Shown here: positions 1 to 9,891 of the stretch, in pieces
Layout: each line of letters begins with the position of its first letter
Position numbering within the stretch: position 1 is the first letter of the stretch
Assembly: GCA_933228675.1 (NCBI GenBank)
Contig: OW121742.1
Span: 113,427,355-113,491,354 of the forward strand
Direction: 5' to 3'
Source of the DNA: Stomorhina lunata
Lineage: Eukaryota > Arthropoda > Insecta > Diptera > Rhiniidae
Length of the DNA: 64,000 bases
Position numbers and translations under genes: made by a program
The notes under the pieces: generated by a model
Database searches by the model: none
Told to the model about the DNA's origin: nothing
Seen by the model: the letters and a program-made list of their open reading frames with translations, nothing else

Positions 1-1056
1 AAATGGGCGTCAGTATGTTTTTCTATAGAAAAATGGGCGTCAGTAAGTTTTTCTATAGAAAAAATGGGCGTCAGTAAGTTTTTCTATAGAAAAAATGGGC
101 GTCAGTAAGTTTTTCTATAGAAAAAATGGGCGTCAGTAAGTTTTTCTATAGAAAAAATGGGCGTCAGTAAGTTTGTCTATAGAAGAAATGGGCGTCAGTA
201 AGTTTTTCTATAGAAAAAATGGGCGTCAGTAAGTTTTTCTATAGAAAAAATGGTCGTCAGTAAGTTTTTCTATAGAAAAAATGGGCGTCAGTAAGTTTTT
301 CTATAGAAAAAATGGGCGTCAGTAAGTTTTTCTATAGAAAATTGGCGTCAGTAAGTTTTTCTATATAAAAAAATGGGCGTCAGTGAGTTTTTCTACAGAA
401 AAAGTGGGCGTCAGTGAGTTTTTCTTTAGAAAAAGTGTCCGTCAGTGAGTTTTTCTTTAGAAAAAGTGTCCGTCAGTGAGTTTTTCTTTCGAAAAAGTGG
501 CCATCAGTGATTTTTTTTATAGAAAAGTGGCCGTCAGTGATTTTTTCTATAGAAAAAGTGGCCGTCAGTGAGTTTTACTTTAGAAAAAGAGGCCGTCAGT
601 GAGTTTTTCTATAGAAAAAGTGGCCGTCATTAGTTTTTCTGTAGAAAAAGTGAGCGTCTGTGCGTTTTTTATTGAAAAAGTGGCTGTCATTGAGTTTTTC
701 TATAGAAAAGGTGGACGTTAGTGAGTTTTTCTATAGTAAAAGTGTGTGACAGTCAGTTTTTATATAGAAAAAGTGGGCGTCAATAAATTTTTCTATAGAA
801 AAGTGGGCGTCACTGAATTTTTTTTTATAGAAAAAGCTTTTCTAAAGAAAAAGTGGGCGTCATTGAGTTTTTCTATAGAAAAAGTGGCCGTCAGTGAGTT
901 TTTCTTTGGAAAAAGTAAGTTTTTATATAAAAAAAGTGGGAATCGGGGAGTTTTTCTATAGAAAATGTCGTCGTCAGTGAGTTTTTATATCGGGTTTTTC
1001 GTTTCAGGAGTTTTTCTATAGACAAAATGGGCGACAGTGAGTTTTTCTGCGTTTTC
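1..1056 (+). repeat. Satellite A: 31-bp tandem array, about 34 copies
   Basis: The monomer is the spacer ATGGGCGTCAGTAAG followed by TTTTTCTATAG and an A-run, so adjacent copies form the palindrome TTTTTCTATAGAAAAA. Copies up to about 350 are nearly uniform. From there on they drift (GTGAGTTT, GTGGCCGTC and GTGTCCGTC variants, with indels) and the array fades out near 1056. It runs off the left edge of the window. Open frames inside it are repeat translations, not genes. Confidence 0.97.
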
Positions 1057-1373
1057 TTTTTCTAGGACGTTTTCAAAACTCTTCTTTGATATATTTTACT
1101 TTAAGGTTTTAAAAAAGATTTTGAATTTATTGTATTTTTGCCTTTAAGTAGTTTAGACAATCTCACGATATTCACTTTTGCACTGTATTTTGTTTTGAGT
1201 TGAAAACTTCTAAAACGCACTTTTTCAGTTTTTTTAATTTGATTTTTATAAAAAATGCAAAAAAAAATTAAATTTTTTTTAAAATAACTTTTTATTTAGA
1301 GCATGATTAACATTTTTTTATAAATCAAAATAAATTCATAATAATTTTTAAATTTTCTATCTATCTCCCTTAG
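1057..1373 (+). other. AT-rich unique stretch, possible 3' end of an intron
   Basis: No repeat or coding signal is visible. It ends in a pyrimidine-rich tract with TCTATCTATCTCCCTTAG at 1356-1373, which is a good splice acceptor for the exon candidate that follows. Confidence 0.4.
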
Positions 1374-1515
1374 AGCTTCAGCGGCTGATATGAGACAGGC
1401 GGCGGTAAATTCCGGCATTGCTGGAGGACCAACAACAAATGATCGTGCTGGCATTATCAATAATGCCCAACCCTTCTCATTTACTGGAGCTGTGGGCACC
1501 GATAGTAATGTGTGA
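1374..1515 (+). CDS. Candidate 3' terminal exon, unknown gene
   Basis: An acceptor-like TCTATCTCCCTTAG ends at 1373. From 1375 a frame of 46 codons runs to TGA at 1513-1515; base 1374 would complete a split codon (phase-2 intron). The peptide contains [12 protein letters not shown] and ends [13 protein letters not shown]. By my count 70 of 142 bases are G or C, far above the AT-rich flanks, and the residue mix is protein-like. AATAAA lies 110 bases after the stop. I do not recognise the protein. If real, the rest of the gene is upstream, beyond satellite A, so the array would be intronic. An opposite-strand frame of 88 codons (1296-1562) covers the same bases, so strand is not certain. Confidence 0.35.
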
Positions 1516-1625
1516 TAGGAGACACAAGTTGGGGACGCAAAACTTTCATTACTTTCATTCACTTTAACAAACTAAAAGGATAGTAGGAGGCCACTTTTGA
1601 AATGAAAATAAAAATACAACAAGAG

Positions 1626-1631
1626 AATAAA
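1626..1631 (+). promoter_or_regulatory. Candidate polyadenylation signal AATAAA
   Basis: A canonical hexamer, 110 bases after the stop of the exon candidate. The hexamer is frequent by chance in DNA this AT-rich, so it only supports the exon in combination. Confidence 0.3.
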
Positions 1632-3000
1632 AGTCATTAAATATTAAATTTAAAATATTTGCATATATTTTTTATTAATTGTAATCGTTAAAAGGATTGA
1701 AATTTATATTATATGTTTATTTTAAAAAAACCTCTGTACTAAGAAAAATCTTTTTGAAAAAAGGCAGAATAATTTGAAAGGAATTTTAACATTTTCCAGT
1801 TTTTGTTTTTTTTTTCGAAATTGTAAAATTTTTTCTTGTGTTTTTGTTTATTTTAAAGAATTTAAATTATTTCTTTGATTTTGAGTCTTGAGTTTTAGTT
1901 ATAATTTAATTAGTTTTTTCTTTTAAATTTAACAAAATTTTGTTTGAAAATTTTACAAATTATCTCTCTAATTCATAAACAAATTTTAAAATTATTTAAT
2001 TCTTATAATTTGAAATTTGTGTCAAAAATTTGAATTATAAGCTTGATATAGCTTTATTTTTTGATTATGAATTAAAGGGTATATCTTTAAAGTTATCTTT
2101 ATATTCATTCCATTTGTTTAAAACAAAACTTAAGGCTTTAAATTCTTCTAAAACTTTCAAAATTTTTCAATATTTTCTTTTTTTAAAAACTGCTAAAAAT
2201 TATGATAAAATTTATATAAAAAAATGTAAAAAACTAATTATAACTAAAAAATCATAATAATTATAAAGAAAAACTGTTAATTATATAAATAAATATATAT
2301 TAAAATATAAAATATAAAACTTCAAAAAATAATTTCAAATTCAAAATTTAGTTTAAAACTTGAATCATTTATTAAAACAAATCAAACAGAATTGTTCATT
2401 ATGTTTTCGATTTCTTAACAAAAGTTTTTCTTTTTAAATCTATACCCAAAATTCTCATAAAAATTTAAATTTTCTTAACATAACCTTAAAATTGTTTAAA
2501 CATAACCTCAATTTTTTTTTTTCAAAATAAACTCAAAACAATCATTTATTTTAAAATTTAAACATTTAACTAAAAGAAAAAGTCATTTTAATCCTTTTGT
2601 TTATTAAAAAAAAGTATACAAAATATATTCAACCTAAAAAGTATATTTAAATATTAATTTCCGAAATTCATATTTCATTTATAATTATAATAATTATAAA
2701 TAAAACCCTAAATTATATTTTAAATTATTAAACAAAGGAAAAAAAAACAAGTAATTAATATTAAAAAGAGCTATACATTAATCATACATATGAAAAAAAA
2801 AGATATAACAAAACTATAAAATTATATATATAAAAAAACAAATTAATAGTGTAAAATTTAATTGAGAAAAAAAAATTTAAAAACAAATTATGTTTAATAA
2901 TTAAAACAAGAAAATAAAAATAAATAAAATTAAAAAGAAAATGTATAAAAAATTAAGAAACCAAAGAGTTTTCTATTAAACAAATTTTTTTGGTGGATCA
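1632..3000. other. Extremely AT-rich unique DNA, no gene seen
   Basis: Runs of A, T and short AT words with no tandem order. A 75-codon frame at 2030-2257 is K/F/I/L/Y-rich, as expected from base composition alone, and is not called as a gene. Confidence 0.6.
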
Positions 3001-3004
3001 GGAA

Positions 3005-3615
3005 ATAAAAAGTGGCCTTCTGTGAGTTTTTCTAGAGAAAAAGTGAGCGTCATTAAGTTTTTCTAGAGAAAAAGTGAGTGTCAGTGAGTTTTTCTAGAGA
3101 AAAAGTGAAGTCATTAAGTTTTTCTATAGAAAAAGTAAGCGTCATTAAGTTTTTCTAGAGAAAAAGTGAGCGTCATTAAGTTTTTCTAGAGAAAAAGTAA
3201 GCGTCATTAAGTTTTTCTATAGAAAAAGTAAGCGTCATTAAGTTTTTCTATAGAAAAAGTAAGCGTCATTAAGTTTTTCTAGAGAAAAAGTGAGCGTCAT
3301 TAAGTTTTTCTAGAGAAAAAGTGAAGTCATTAAGTTTTTCTATAGAAAAAGTAAGCGTCATTAAGTTTTTCTATAGAAAAAGTAAGCGTCATTAAGTTTT
3401 TCTATAGAAAAAGTAAGCGTCATTAAGTTTTTCTATAGAAAAAGTAAGCGTCATTAAGTTTTTCTATAGAAAAAGTAAGCGTCATTAAGTTTTTCTATAG
3501 AAAAAGTAAGCGTCATTAAGTTTTTCTAGAGAAAAAGTAAGCGTCAGTGAGTTTTTCTATAGAAAAGGTAAGTGTCAGTGAATTTTTCTATAGAAAAAGT
3601 GGCCTTCAGTGAGTG
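3005..3615 (+). repeat. Satellite B: 31-bp tandem array, about 20 copies
   Basis: The monomer is GTAAGCGTCATTAAG plus TTTTTCTATAGAAAAA. CTAGAG replaces CTATAG in many copies. It shares the palindromic core and the CGTCA.TAAG spacer style with satellite A and lies in the same orientation, so A and B are sister families. Confidence 0.95.
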
Positions 3616-3767
3616 AAGAAAAAATGGTCGAAAATGAGGGAACTCGCAGAAGAGGATGTCCGAAACTTTGATGGAAAGACCAAGTAGACGAAAATCTTTA
3701 AGAGCTACCCTTCAAAATTGAAGAATATGCACACAAACGCAAGTTAAAAGCTATTAAGTTTTGAACT
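3614..3767 (+). pseudogene. Non-LTR retrotransposon ORF2 C-terminal remnant
   Basis: Translating gives EGTRRRGCPKL, a stop, WKDQVDENL, a stop, then ELPFKIEEYAHKRK. This is the basic Gly-Arg-Pro-x-x-x-Trp tail found at the end of many arthropod non-LTR endonuclease/reverse transcriptase proteins. Two in-frame stops make it dead. It abuts satellite B directly on its 5' side. Related remnants lie at 9093-9240 and 10775-11235 on the minus strand. Confidence 0.7.
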
Positions 3768-3789
3768 ATGGCAGCTTTGGCACTAAAAC

Positions 3790-4425
3790 TTAAATAAGCT
3801 TTATATAAAAATGGTGATTCTGCAACAGCCACATATCGTGCTTTAAGAGGAGATTATGGTTAACATAATCCTCCAACTACGCAAGCAATTGACTAAATTG
3901 TGAAGAAATTTGAAGAGACTGAAAGGTTAACAAATATTGTAAGGCCTGTGCATCATCGCTTAGCTCGTTCCACTGAAAATATCGCTGCTCTGGAAGTGTT
4001 GCCGAGGACCCGAATGTGTCCATTCCGTGAATTCGGAGTTATATAGTCATATGATAACCGACTTTTTTTGCCTTCTATTGAAGAATATGTGGTTTCAACA
4101 AGACGTTGCCATATGCCACACAACTCGAGTGAATATGGCTTTATTGCAAGAGACATTTCCTGGTCACGTAATTTCTCGTCGTGGCGATATCAACTGGCCA
4201 CCAAGATCATGCGATTTGATATCATTAGACTTTTTGTGGGGCTACGCAAAAGACCGTGCTTATGCATATAAACCTTTAATTCTTGAGCACTTAAAAACCA
4301 ACATTCTTCGAGTAATGTCTGAAATACCGCCCAATATGTATTAAAAAGTGGTCGAAAATTACCTTAAAAGAATCAATGCTTGCAATATTTCGCGTGGTGG
4401 TCATTTAAATGATGGCTTCCATTGA
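3790..4425 (+). pseudogene. Mariner-family (DD41D, rosa-like) transposase pseudogene
   Basis: The first part encodes a degenerate N-terminal helix-turn-helix region (KNGDSATATYRALRGDYG, IVKKFEETERL, HRLARSTENIAA) with stops and frameshifts. From 4027 an open stretch carries the catalytic core: MWFQQD, CHTTR, VISRRGDINWPPRSCD and LDFLWG. I count 41 residues between the Asp of FQQD and the Asp of SLD, which is the DD41D spacing. The tail (VVENYLKRINACNISRGG) ends near 4425. The region between the N-terminal domain and FQQD is mostly missing, including the first catalytic Asp, so no active enzyme could be made. Clear terminal inverted repeats were not found. Confidence 0.85.
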
Positions 4426-4560
4426 CATTATACATGCCCACCCCTCTTTAGTACCTAAATGAATTTCGGAAGATCTTCAAATATCATTTCTAATTGGTTT
4501 GCAACTTCCTATTAGATTTCCTATTGGGATTTTAAAATTAAATCATTCACAATAGTATTA
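4426..4560. other. Junction between mariner remnant and non-LTR element
   Basis: No clear coding content. The retrotransposon reading frame is open back to 4516 (stop TAG at 4513), but peptide resembling the element begins only around 4590-4600, so its 5' truncation point probably lies at 4555-4600. Confidence 0.4.
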
Positions 4561-4626
4561 GTACTATCTACAGGCGAATCAACAATATCGAAAAGTCTGT
4601 ATCACAAAAATGAATATTATCGAGAG

Positions 4627-6723
4627 ATGGAGAGAAAGATTAATGGATCATATAGTGCCAAAGATTGGTGGAAAGTTGCCAAACAAATAAAAGGTGAAAA
4701 TTTCCAGGTTGGAGCACAAGTTTCAGCAGAGGACTTTAAAAAATATTTTGATGATCTTTTAAACCCTGCTCAATTATCGAATAATATACATTATGCACCA
4801 AGATACATAAATGTTCAAGAATTAGATAAAGAAATCAGCACACAAGAGATTTGTGGAATTCTCAAGAAAACCAAAACAAATAAAGCCCCTGGTATTGACA
4901 GAATACCGTATGAATTTTTAAAAAATGCGTCGCATGAATTTCACATAGAATTGGCAGCGATTTATAATACTATATTTGAAACTGGGAGAACCGAAGATAT
5001 GTTTAAAGACACCATAATCTTTCCAATATTTAAAAAAGGCAATGCAAATGTTCCCAACAATTATAGAGGAATTTCGTTTATGAATTGTATGGCTAAGGTA
5101 TTGATGGGAGTTCTGAACATGAGAATACAAGAATGGGTTGAGAAATATAATATATTGAATGAATATCAAGCCGGGTTTAGGCCAAAATATTCGACCATAG
5201 ATAATATTTATAGCTTGGCTTCTATTGTTCATTTAAAATTTAATGAGAAGAAAAAGGTATATGCATTTTTTGTAGACTTTAAGGCAGCCTTTGACAAAAT
5301 TCCTAGACAACTTTTAATGTACAAACTACGTACTATTGGTTTATCTACCAAAATAGTAAATTTAATTGAAAATATTTATGCAGATACTAGATCTGCGGTT
5401 TGGACGGGAAAGGAAGTATCAGAATTTTTCAACACATACTCAGGGGTAAGACAAGGATGTCTTTTGTCTCCTTTGCTATTTACTCTTTATCTTAACGATC
5501 TGCATGATACGTTAGAAGGTGGTCTGATGGTTGGCGAAACAAATGTTCGTCTGCTCCTATATGCAGATGATATAGTTCTGTTAGCAGACGATGTGAACAT
5601 CATGCATAATATGATAGCTAAATTGGAATCGTACTGCACTACGTGGAATATGGAAGTAAATTTAACTAAATCAGAAATACTAGTGTTCAGAAAAGGTGGG
5701 AGGTTGTCGAGAAATGAAAGCTTTATATACAAAGGTCAACAAGTAAAAATTGTAAATGAATATTGTTACTTGGGAGTTATTTTGACACCTAAAATGTCCT
5801 TTAAGAAACATTTAGATAAGCGCAACGCTTTGTCGAAATGTAGCATAAATGCAACATGGCAGAGTTTTCTAAAGAAATCATCAATCTCATTAGCAGCCAA
5901 ATGGCGCCTATTTCAGGCAGTATGCAGATCTATTCAGTCTTATGGAGCACAAATTTGGGGATGTACGCAATTTGATGAAGTTGACAAACTACAAAGATAC
6001 TTTATTAAAAGAATATTACAACTGCCTGATTTTATACCAAGTTACGCAATATCCTTAGAAACGAATTCCGAAAATAATCACTTTTATACCTTAAATCTAC
6101 ACATGAATTACATTTTCAATACAATTTTTCAATACACTTATGATAGACTTCCACACAAACTTTCAGTAATGGTGTTATATAGCAACATTTTCTGGGCTAA
6201 ACAACTTAACGACTTAGGAGAAGATCTAAATATACAGTTTGATGTGAACATGGGTAGTTCTGAATGGAGTAGAAACGGAGTAGCATTGTTACAGGAGTTA
6301 AAACAAAAAAGTCAGCATGCGGATAAAACAAAAGCATTATCCAGTAATACGCGGTTTTATAGATTGTTGAATCATAACATTGGATATAGATATATTAACC
6401 ATGAACACAATCTACATAAAATCTCCTTGATCTTCAGAACGAGGTGTGATGTTTTACCATTGCACGGAAATAGTTTTAGCAATATTTCAAACAGAACGTG
6501 TACCTTGTGTAATATGAGAGAAGACGAAAACCTGCAGCATTTTATGGCAATCTGTCCAATATTAAAGGAATTCAGAATAAAATATTTTGGAAAATCAATT
6601 ATTGAAGAAAATGGTTTAATAAATATACTTAATGGAGGTTTATATGATGGGTGGAATAGACTTTTCAGTTATGTTACTAGTGCTCTTAAATATAGAAATA
6701 GTATTTTAAATGAAATGTTTTAA
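4627..6723 (+). CDS. Non-LTR retrotransposon reverse transcriptase (ORF2 C-terminal part)
   Basis: An uninterrupted 698-codon frame. Reverse transcriptase blocks in order: KAPGIDRIPYEFLK (about 86-99), IIFPIFKKGN (130-139), NNYRGISF (144-151), EYQAGFRPKYST (179-190), motif A FFVDFKAAFD with Asp217, motif B SGVRQGCLLSPLLF (272-285), motif C YADD with Asp314-Asp315, motif D WNMEVNLTKSE (340-350) and motif E YLGVIL (381-386). A zinc-knuckle-like C625-x2-C628-x9-H638-x4-C643 follows, as at the end of many LINE ORF2 proteins. The N-terminal AP-endonuclease domain of a usual ORF2 of 1000 or more residues is absent, so Met1 is an internal Met. The catalytic residues are intact and there are no stops, which points to a young insertion. 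The clade is not assigned. It differs from the family that left the GRPKLRW-type remnants nearby. Confidence 0.93.
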   Translation: MERKINGSYSAKDWWKVAKQIKGENFQVGAQVSAEDFKKYFDDLLNPAQLSNNIHYAPRYINVQELDKEISTQEICGILKKTKTNKAPGIDRIPYEFLKNASHEFHIELAAIYNTIFETGRTEDMFKDTIIFPIFKKGNANVPNNYRGISFMNCMAKVLMGVLNMRIQEWVEKYNILNEYQAGFRPKYSTIDNIYSLASIVHLKFNEKKKVYAFFVDFKAAFDKIPRQLLMYKLRTIGLSTKIVNLIENIYADTRSAVWTGKEVSEFFNTYSGVRQGCLLSPLLFTLYLNDLHDTLEGGLMVGETNVRLLLYADDIVLLADDVNIMHNMIAKLESYCTTWNMEVNLTKSEILVFRKGGRLSRNESFIYKGQQVKIVNEYCYLGVILTPKMSFKKHLDKRNALSKCSINATWQSFLKKSSISLAAKWRLFQAVCRSIQSYGAQIWGCTQFDEVDKLQRYFIKRILQLPDFIPSYAISLETNSENNHFYTLNLHMNYIFNTIFQYTYDRLPHKLSVMVLYSNIFWAKQLNDLGEDLNIQFDVNMGSSEWSRNGVALLQELKQKSQHADKTKALSSNTRFYRLLNHNIGYRYINHEHNLHKISLIFRTRCDVLPLHGNSFSNISNRTCTLCNMREDENLQHFMAICPILKEFRIKYFGKSIIEENGLINILNGGLYDGWNRLFSYVTSALKYRNSILNEMF

Positions 6724-6865
6724 AATAATAAGTTACTAAAAGAATTGATATGACAGACGACTTTATAGTCATAGTCATTATATTTATATTGTTTATTATT
6801 ATTATTTTGTATAAAATTAAAACATGTGCCTTAAGAAAAGAATTGTAATCAAAATTTTAATGCAA

Positions 6866-6901
6866 AATAAAAAAAAAATTTTATTATTATATTATTATTA
6901 G
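6866..6901 (+). promoter_or_regulatory. Poly(A) signal and simple-repeat 3' end of the LINE
   Basis: AATAAA runs into an A-run, then TTTTATTATTATATTATTA. This marks the probable 3' terminus of the inserted element. Confidence 0.6.
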
Positions 6902-6929
6902 TATTAGAAATATAGTAAATCCTTAAGGT

Positions 6930-9092
6930 ATGCTATAGAAAATGTGTATTAATAGCTTTCCTTTTCTATAAAAAAGTTTATGATCTTATTTTTCTTAAGA
7001 AAAGACGTTTTAGTTTTTTTTATAGAAAAGTTGCCGATCGCTCTACTTTTTTATAGAAAAGTAGGCGATCGCTCTAGTTTTCTATAGAAAAGTTGGCGAT
7101 CGCTCTAGTTTTCTATAAAAAAGTTGGCGATCGCTCTAGTTTTCTATAGAAAAGTTGGCGATCGCTCTAGTTTTCTATAGAAAAGTTGGCGATCGCTCTA
7201 GTTTTCTATAGAAAAGTTGGCGATCGCTCTAGTTTTTTACAGAAAAGTTGGCGATCGCTCTAGTTTTTTACAGAAAAGTTGGCGATCGCTCTAGTTTTTT
7301 ACAGAAAAGTTGGCGATCGCTCTAGTGGCGATCGCTCTAGTTTTCTATAGAAAAGTTGGCGATCGCTCTAGTTTTCTATAGAAAAGTTGGCGATAGCTCT
7401 AGTTTTCTATAAAAAAGTTGGCGATCGCTCTAGTTTTCTATAAAAAAGTTGGCGATCGCTCTAGTTTTCTATAGAAAAGTTGGCGATCGCTCTAGTTTTC
7501 TATAGAAAAATTGGCGATCGCTCTAGTTTTCTATAGAAAAGTTGGCGATCGCTCTAGTTTTTTACAGAAAAGTTGGCGATCGTTCTAGTTTTCTATAGAA
7601 AAGTTGGCGATCGCTCTAGTTTTCTATAAAAAAGTTGGCGATCGCTCTAGTTTTCTATAGAAAAGTTGGCGATCGCTCTAGTTTTTACAGAAAAGTTGGC
7701 GATCGCTCTAGTTTTCTATAGAAAAGTTAGCGATTGCTCTAGTTTTCTATAGAAAAGATGGCGATCGCTCTAGTTTTCTATAGAAAAGTTGGCGATCGCT
7801 CTAGTTTTCTATAGAAAAGTTGGCGATCGCTCTAGTTTTCTATAGAAAAGTTGGCGATTGCTCTAGTTTTCTGTAGAAAAGTAGGCGATCGCTCTAGTTT
7901 TCTATAGAAAAGTTGGCGATCGCTCTAGTTTTCTATAGAAAAGTTGGCGATCGCTCTAGTTTTCTATAGAAAAGTTGGCGATCGCTCTAGTTTTCTATAG
8001 AAAAGTAGACGATCGCTCTAGTTTTCTATAGAAAAGTAGGCGATCGCTCTAGTTTTCTATAGAAAAGTTGGCGATCGCTCTAGTTTTCTATAGAAATGTT
8101 GGCGATCGCTCTAGTTTTCTATAGAAAAGTTGGCGATCGCTCTAGTTTTCTATAGAAAAGTTGGCGATCGCTCTAGTTTTTTACAGAAAAGTTGGCGATC
8201 GCTCTAGTGGCGATCGCTCTAGTTTTCTATAGAAAAGTTGACGATCGCTCTAGTTTTCTATAGAAAAGTAGGCGATCACTCTAGTTGTCTATAGAAATGT
8301 TGGCGATCGCTCTTGTTGTCTATAGAAATGTTGGCGATCGCTCTAGTTTTCTATAGAAAAGTTGGCGATAGCTCTAGTTTTCTATAGAAAAGTTGGCGAT
8401 CGCTCTAGTTTTCTATAGAAAAGTTGGCGATCGCTCTAGTTTTCTATAGAAAAGTTGGCGATCGCTCTAGTTTTTTACAGAAAAGTTGGCGATCGCTCTA
8501 GTGGCGATCGCTCTAGTTTTCTACAGAAAAGTTGGCGATCGCTCTAGTTTTTTACAGAAAAGTTGGCGATCGCTCTAGTTTTCTATAGAAAAGTAGGCGA
8601 TCGCTCTAGTTTTCTATAGAAAAGTAGGCGATCGCTCTAGTTTTCTATAGAAAAGTAGGCGATCACTCTAGTTGTCTATAGAAATGTAGGCGATCACTCT
8701 TGTTGTCTATAGAAATGTTGGCGATCGCTCCAGTTTTCTATAGAAAAGTAGGCGATCACTCTAGTTGTCTATAGAAATGTTGGCGATTGCTCTAGTTGTT
8801 TATAGAAATGTTGGCGATCGCTCTAGTTTTCTGTAGAAAAGTAAGCGATCGCTCTAGTTATCTATAGAAATGTTGACGATCGCTCTAGTTGTCTATAGAA
8901 ATGTTGGCGATCGCTCTAGTTTTCTATAGAAAAGTTGGCGATCGCTCTAGTTTTCTATAGAAAAGTTGGCGATCGCTCTAGTTTTCTATAGAAAAGTTGG
9001 CGATCGCTCTAGTTTTCTATAGAAAAGTTGGCGATCGCTCTAGTTTTCTATAGAAAAGTTGGCGATCGCTCTAGTTTTCTATAGAAAAATTC
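6930..9092 (+). repeat. Satellite C: 31-bp array with GCGATCGC, about 70 copies
   Basis: The monomer is GTTGGCGATCGCTCTAG followed by TTTTCTATAGAAAA. It holds two palindromes, GCGATCGC and TTTTCTATAGAAAA, with centres 15-16 bp apart. Short deletion copies (CTCTAGTGGCGATCGCTC) occur near 7323, 8205 and 8500, and ATAGAAATGTTGG variants cluster at 8280-8900. Edge copies before about 7020 are degenerate. The right end joins a non-LTR remnant without a gap. Confidence 0.97.
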
Positions 9093-9240
9093 CATGCGCT
9101 TCGATCTTGTGCTCATATTCTCCAATTTCGTAGTCCAAGCTTTGAAAAATTTGTCTCTACTTGGTCATTCCATCGAAGCTTTGGACGTCCTCTTCTAAGA
9201 GTTCCCTCGGCATCATTTTTCGAGCACTTGAAATTTAATT
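9093..9240 (-). pseudogene. Non-LTR retrotransposon ORF2 C-terminal remnant
   Basis: Read on the minus strand, it encodes GTLRRGRPKLRWNDQVETN, then FSKLGLRNWRI, a stop, and AQDRSAWK. This is the same ORF2 tail type as at 3614 and 10775. Its 3' side is cut off exactly where satellite C begins. Confidence 0.75.
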
Positions 9241-9633
9241 CATTCAGGGCAGAAGAGGATAGAGGAACAGACTGAAGTACAGATGGAGATGACTATATCG
9301 ATAGTTTCGGATTCGAAGTCAGTCGGTATAATTTTTATGGGGTCTGCGATAAATAATGAAAAACTATAAACTGGTTGATATATTAGAGAGGATATAAAAA
9401 TAGAGCTATTATAAAGCTATTTATATCAAATAATTAGAGGTCATAGGTCAAAAAGTGACAAATGACCTTTTTTTAGGTAATTGTTAACATTTTAAGATTT
9501 CAATTAATAAAATGACCCTTTCAAACTTGGAATACGCCCCATACTACAAAAATTTCATTGTTTTACTTTCAACCAATTTATGTTGCACATAAGGACATGA
9601 ATGAATCCTTTTCACGTTATCAAAGACACGTGA
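9241..9633. other. Island DNA with a possible dispersed-repeat fragment
   Basis: At 9290-9345, GATGACTATATCGATAG with nearby GTCGGTATA and GGGGTCTGCGA resembles a dispersed intergenic repeat widespread in flies (from memory). The remainder is AT-rich with nothing I can assign. Confidence 0.3.
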
Positions 9634-9891
9634 TCAAGCACAACTACAGTTAAATTTAAAATGACCAGAACATGTTCTACATAAAAACTGCAATAAATAA
9701 TAAGATCGATTTTGATCATTTAGCAAAGCAGATGTCTGCTCTAAAAACTCTCCTTTTTTTTGGGTAAAGGATGTTACCCAAAATTGTTGTTGCCGACAGA
9801 CGTTTAGGCAGATACCATCAGATTTGCCTTTTGTGGTCAACACAAAAACGAAAAAGAGGAAAAAAATGCTGACCATTTGCCAGGGGATCAT
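9634..9891 (-). CDS. Candidate small secreted cysteine-rich protein, 85 aa
   Basis: The start has a good fly context (CAACATG). Residues 6-18 form a strongly hydrophobic stretch (MVSIFFLFFVFVL), and a signal-peptide cut after TTKG (residue 22) is plausible. The mature part of about 63 residues has six cysteines in three close pairs: Cys28/Cys32, Cys71/Cys74 and Cys82/Cys84. The end is NCSCA and a TGA. This layout (signal peptide, short body, even number of cysteines) is typical of small extracellular proteins in insects, but I do not recognise the family and assign no function. No clear promoter is visible; a CATAAA-type poly(A) variant lies about 60 bases downstream. It could be a chance frame or one exon of a larger gene. 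It lies among transposon debris. Confidence 0.35.
   Translation of the reverse strand: MIPWQMVSIFFLFFVFVLTTKGKSDGICLNVCRQQQFWVTSFTQKKGEFLEQTSALLNDQNRSYYLLQFLCRTCSGHFKFNCSCA

Larger units (their letters stand above)
4560..6901 (+). mobile_element. 5'-truncated non-LTR (LINE) retrotransposon
   Basis: This covers the reverse transcriptase frame, about 145 bases of 3' UTR, an AATAAA at 6866-6871, an A-run, and a short TTA/TAT simple repeat ending near 6901. A 5' truncation plus a simple-repeat 3' end is the normal product of target-primed reverse transcription. I could not define a target-site duplication because the 5' edge is unclear. Confidence 0.8.

Noticed and set aside
746..961. 71-codon plus-strand frame in satellite A
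   Set aside because: Composed only of degenerate satellite copies (FFFIEKV-type repeats).
1296..1562. 88-codon minus-strand frame over the exon candidate
   Set aside because: The plus-strand reading has acceptor, stop and poly(A) signal in order. The minus frame ends in low-complexity K/I/L residues and has no supporting signals. Not fully excluded.
2030..2257. 75-codon plus-strand frame in AT-rich DNA
   Set aside because: Composition (K, F, L, I, Y) is what random AT-rich sequence gives; no motif, and no start context of note.
1..9092. CRISPR-like constant/variable repeat appearance
   Set aside because: Spacers are the same within each array, there are no cas genes, and the genome is eukaryotic. 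The arrays are satellites.
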